From NCBI GenBank assembly GCA_002786595.1, contig PCTC01000068.1:10557-16314 (forward strand): a stretch of DNA of 5,758 bases, read 5' to 3'. The stretch is from Candidatus Roizmanbacteria bacterium CG22_combo_CG10-13_8_21_14_all_34_12. Lineage in GTDB: Bacteria; Patescibacteriota; Microgenomatia; UBA1406; GWC2-37-13. The first letter of the stretch is position 1. Each line of letters opens with the position of its first letter. Positions 5,550-5,758 of the stretch are shown in pieces. Made by a program: the position numbers and the translations under genes. The notes beneath the pieces are model-generated. The model made no database searches. It saw only the letters and a list, made by a program, of their open reading frames with translations, and had not been told where the DNA came from.

Positions 5550-5598
5550 TTCAAACCTCAAGAATTAAATCATCAGTCGTGGCAATTGTGTTTGGAAA
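5543..5598. repeat. right imperfect direct repeat (3' end of the MBL gene)
   Basis: This is the partner of the repeat at 4222-4277. It starts inside the last codons of the lipoprotein gene (CCTAATTAA against GCTAAGTAA at the left) and continues into the 3' end of the minus-strand MBL gene. The match therefore extends a few bases past the MBL stop codon, as expected if a junction occurred just downstream of that stop. Confidence 0.9.
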
Positions 5599-5758
5599 AA
5601 TTTTCTTGGCAATTTTTTCCGCTTCTTTTCTTTTTTTCAAAGTATCATAAAGATGAGCGCCAAAATGAGTTAAAACAAGTTTTTTTACCTTGGCGTCACG
5701 AGCAAATTTAGCTACCTGAACTGGATCAACATGTCCCCAACTTTTTTCTGGGGAACTG
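5551..5758 (-). CDS. MBL-fold metallo-hydrolase, C-terminal part (5' end outside window)
   Basis: On the minus strand the frame is open from the window edge to a TGA whose complement is at 5551-5553, giving 68 residues. Seen: GHVDPVQVAKFARDAKVKKLVLTHFG, split as GHVDP (8-12) and KKLVLTHFG (25-33), typical of the last strand-helix-strand unit of metallo-beta-lactamase-fold hydrolases (ribonuclease Z/PhnP-like). There the His of LTHF is a metal ligand and the earlier His-x-(S/D) belongs to a conserved HxxxE/A helix. The end is FPNTIATTDDLILEV. The catalytic HxHxDH motif would lie outside the window, so the exact substrate class is open. The gene converges on the lipoprotein gene with one base between stops, leaving no room for a terminator outside coding sequence. 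It is the intact partner of the orphan tail at 4230-4277. Confidence 0.88.
   Translation of the reverse strand, partial: SSPEKSWGHVDPVQVAKFARDAKVKKLVLTHFGAHLYDTLKKRKEAEKIAKKIFPNTIATTDDLILEV

Larger units (their letters stand above)
4222..5598. mobile_element. candidate single-gene insertion at the 3' end of the MBL gene
   Basis: Two imperfect copies of the MBL 3' end bound a unit with a period of 1,321 bp (4222 to 5543) whose only content is one promoter and one lipoprotein gene. Islands that integrate into the 3' end of a gene typically supply a replacement end and leave the old end at the far border, which is the arrangement seen here. No integrase, transposase or terminal inverted repeat is present. 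The event could equally be homologous recombination with a relative's locus, or a tandem MBL duplication followed by decay. The boundaries are those of the repeats. Confidence 0.45.

Noticed and set aside
4222..5598. Classic insertion sequence or integron cassette
   Set aside because: No transposase, integrase, terminal inverted repeats or attC-like folded site is visible; only the duplicated gene end supports insertion.

Overview
The window is AT-rich, gene-dense bacterial DNA with very short intergenic gaps. Its features fit a Candidate Phyla Radiation (Patescibacteria) genome, probably Microgenomates-like: overlapping genes, no recognisable Shine-Dalgarno sequences, promoters placed almost on the start codons, a small orphan protein, a NrdH/glutaredoxin-like protein with a low-complexity tail, and a CCCTTCGAC...GCTCAGGG dispersed repeat inside a gene. 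This placement is an inference from style; no phylogenetic marker is present. TGA serves as a real stop codon (gene 1 and the minus-strand gene at the right end), so the code is standard and the Gracilibacteria/SR1 recoding is excluded.

Left block (1-3617, + strand): two tandem GT4 glycosyltransferase paralogues (the first lacks its 5' end) are coupled by an ATGA overlap. A GT5 glycogen/starch-synthase-like gene (glgA) follows, with its own extended -10 box just before its ATG. An 86-residue basic helical protein of unknown function overlaps the end of glgA by 25 bp. Together these look like a carbohydrate-assembly cluster (alpha-glucan or surface glycan). GlgA has a substitution in its donor-site KxGG motif (Q15 in place of Lys).

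Middle block (3607-4228, + strand): a consensus-like promoter (TTGACA, 17 bp, CATACT) precedes a glutaredoxin-like domain with a CxxS active site. A roughly 108-residue Pro/Ser/Thr-rich tail follows, built from internal repeats and containing the dispersed 20-bp repeat.

Right block (4222-5758): a 403-residue lipoprotein with a HEXXH zinc-peptidase motif has its own extended -10 promoter. It lies between two imperfect direct repeats of about 56 bp. The right copy is the 3' end of a convergent MBL-fold hydrolase gene that runs off the window. The left copy is an orphan tail of the same gene, still readable as 15 codons plus a stop but diverged mainly at synonymous or conservative positions. The simplest reading is that the lipoprotein gene was inserted, as a unit of about 1.3 kb, at the 3' end of the MBL gene and brought or left a second version of that end. 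This is the most unusual structure in the window.
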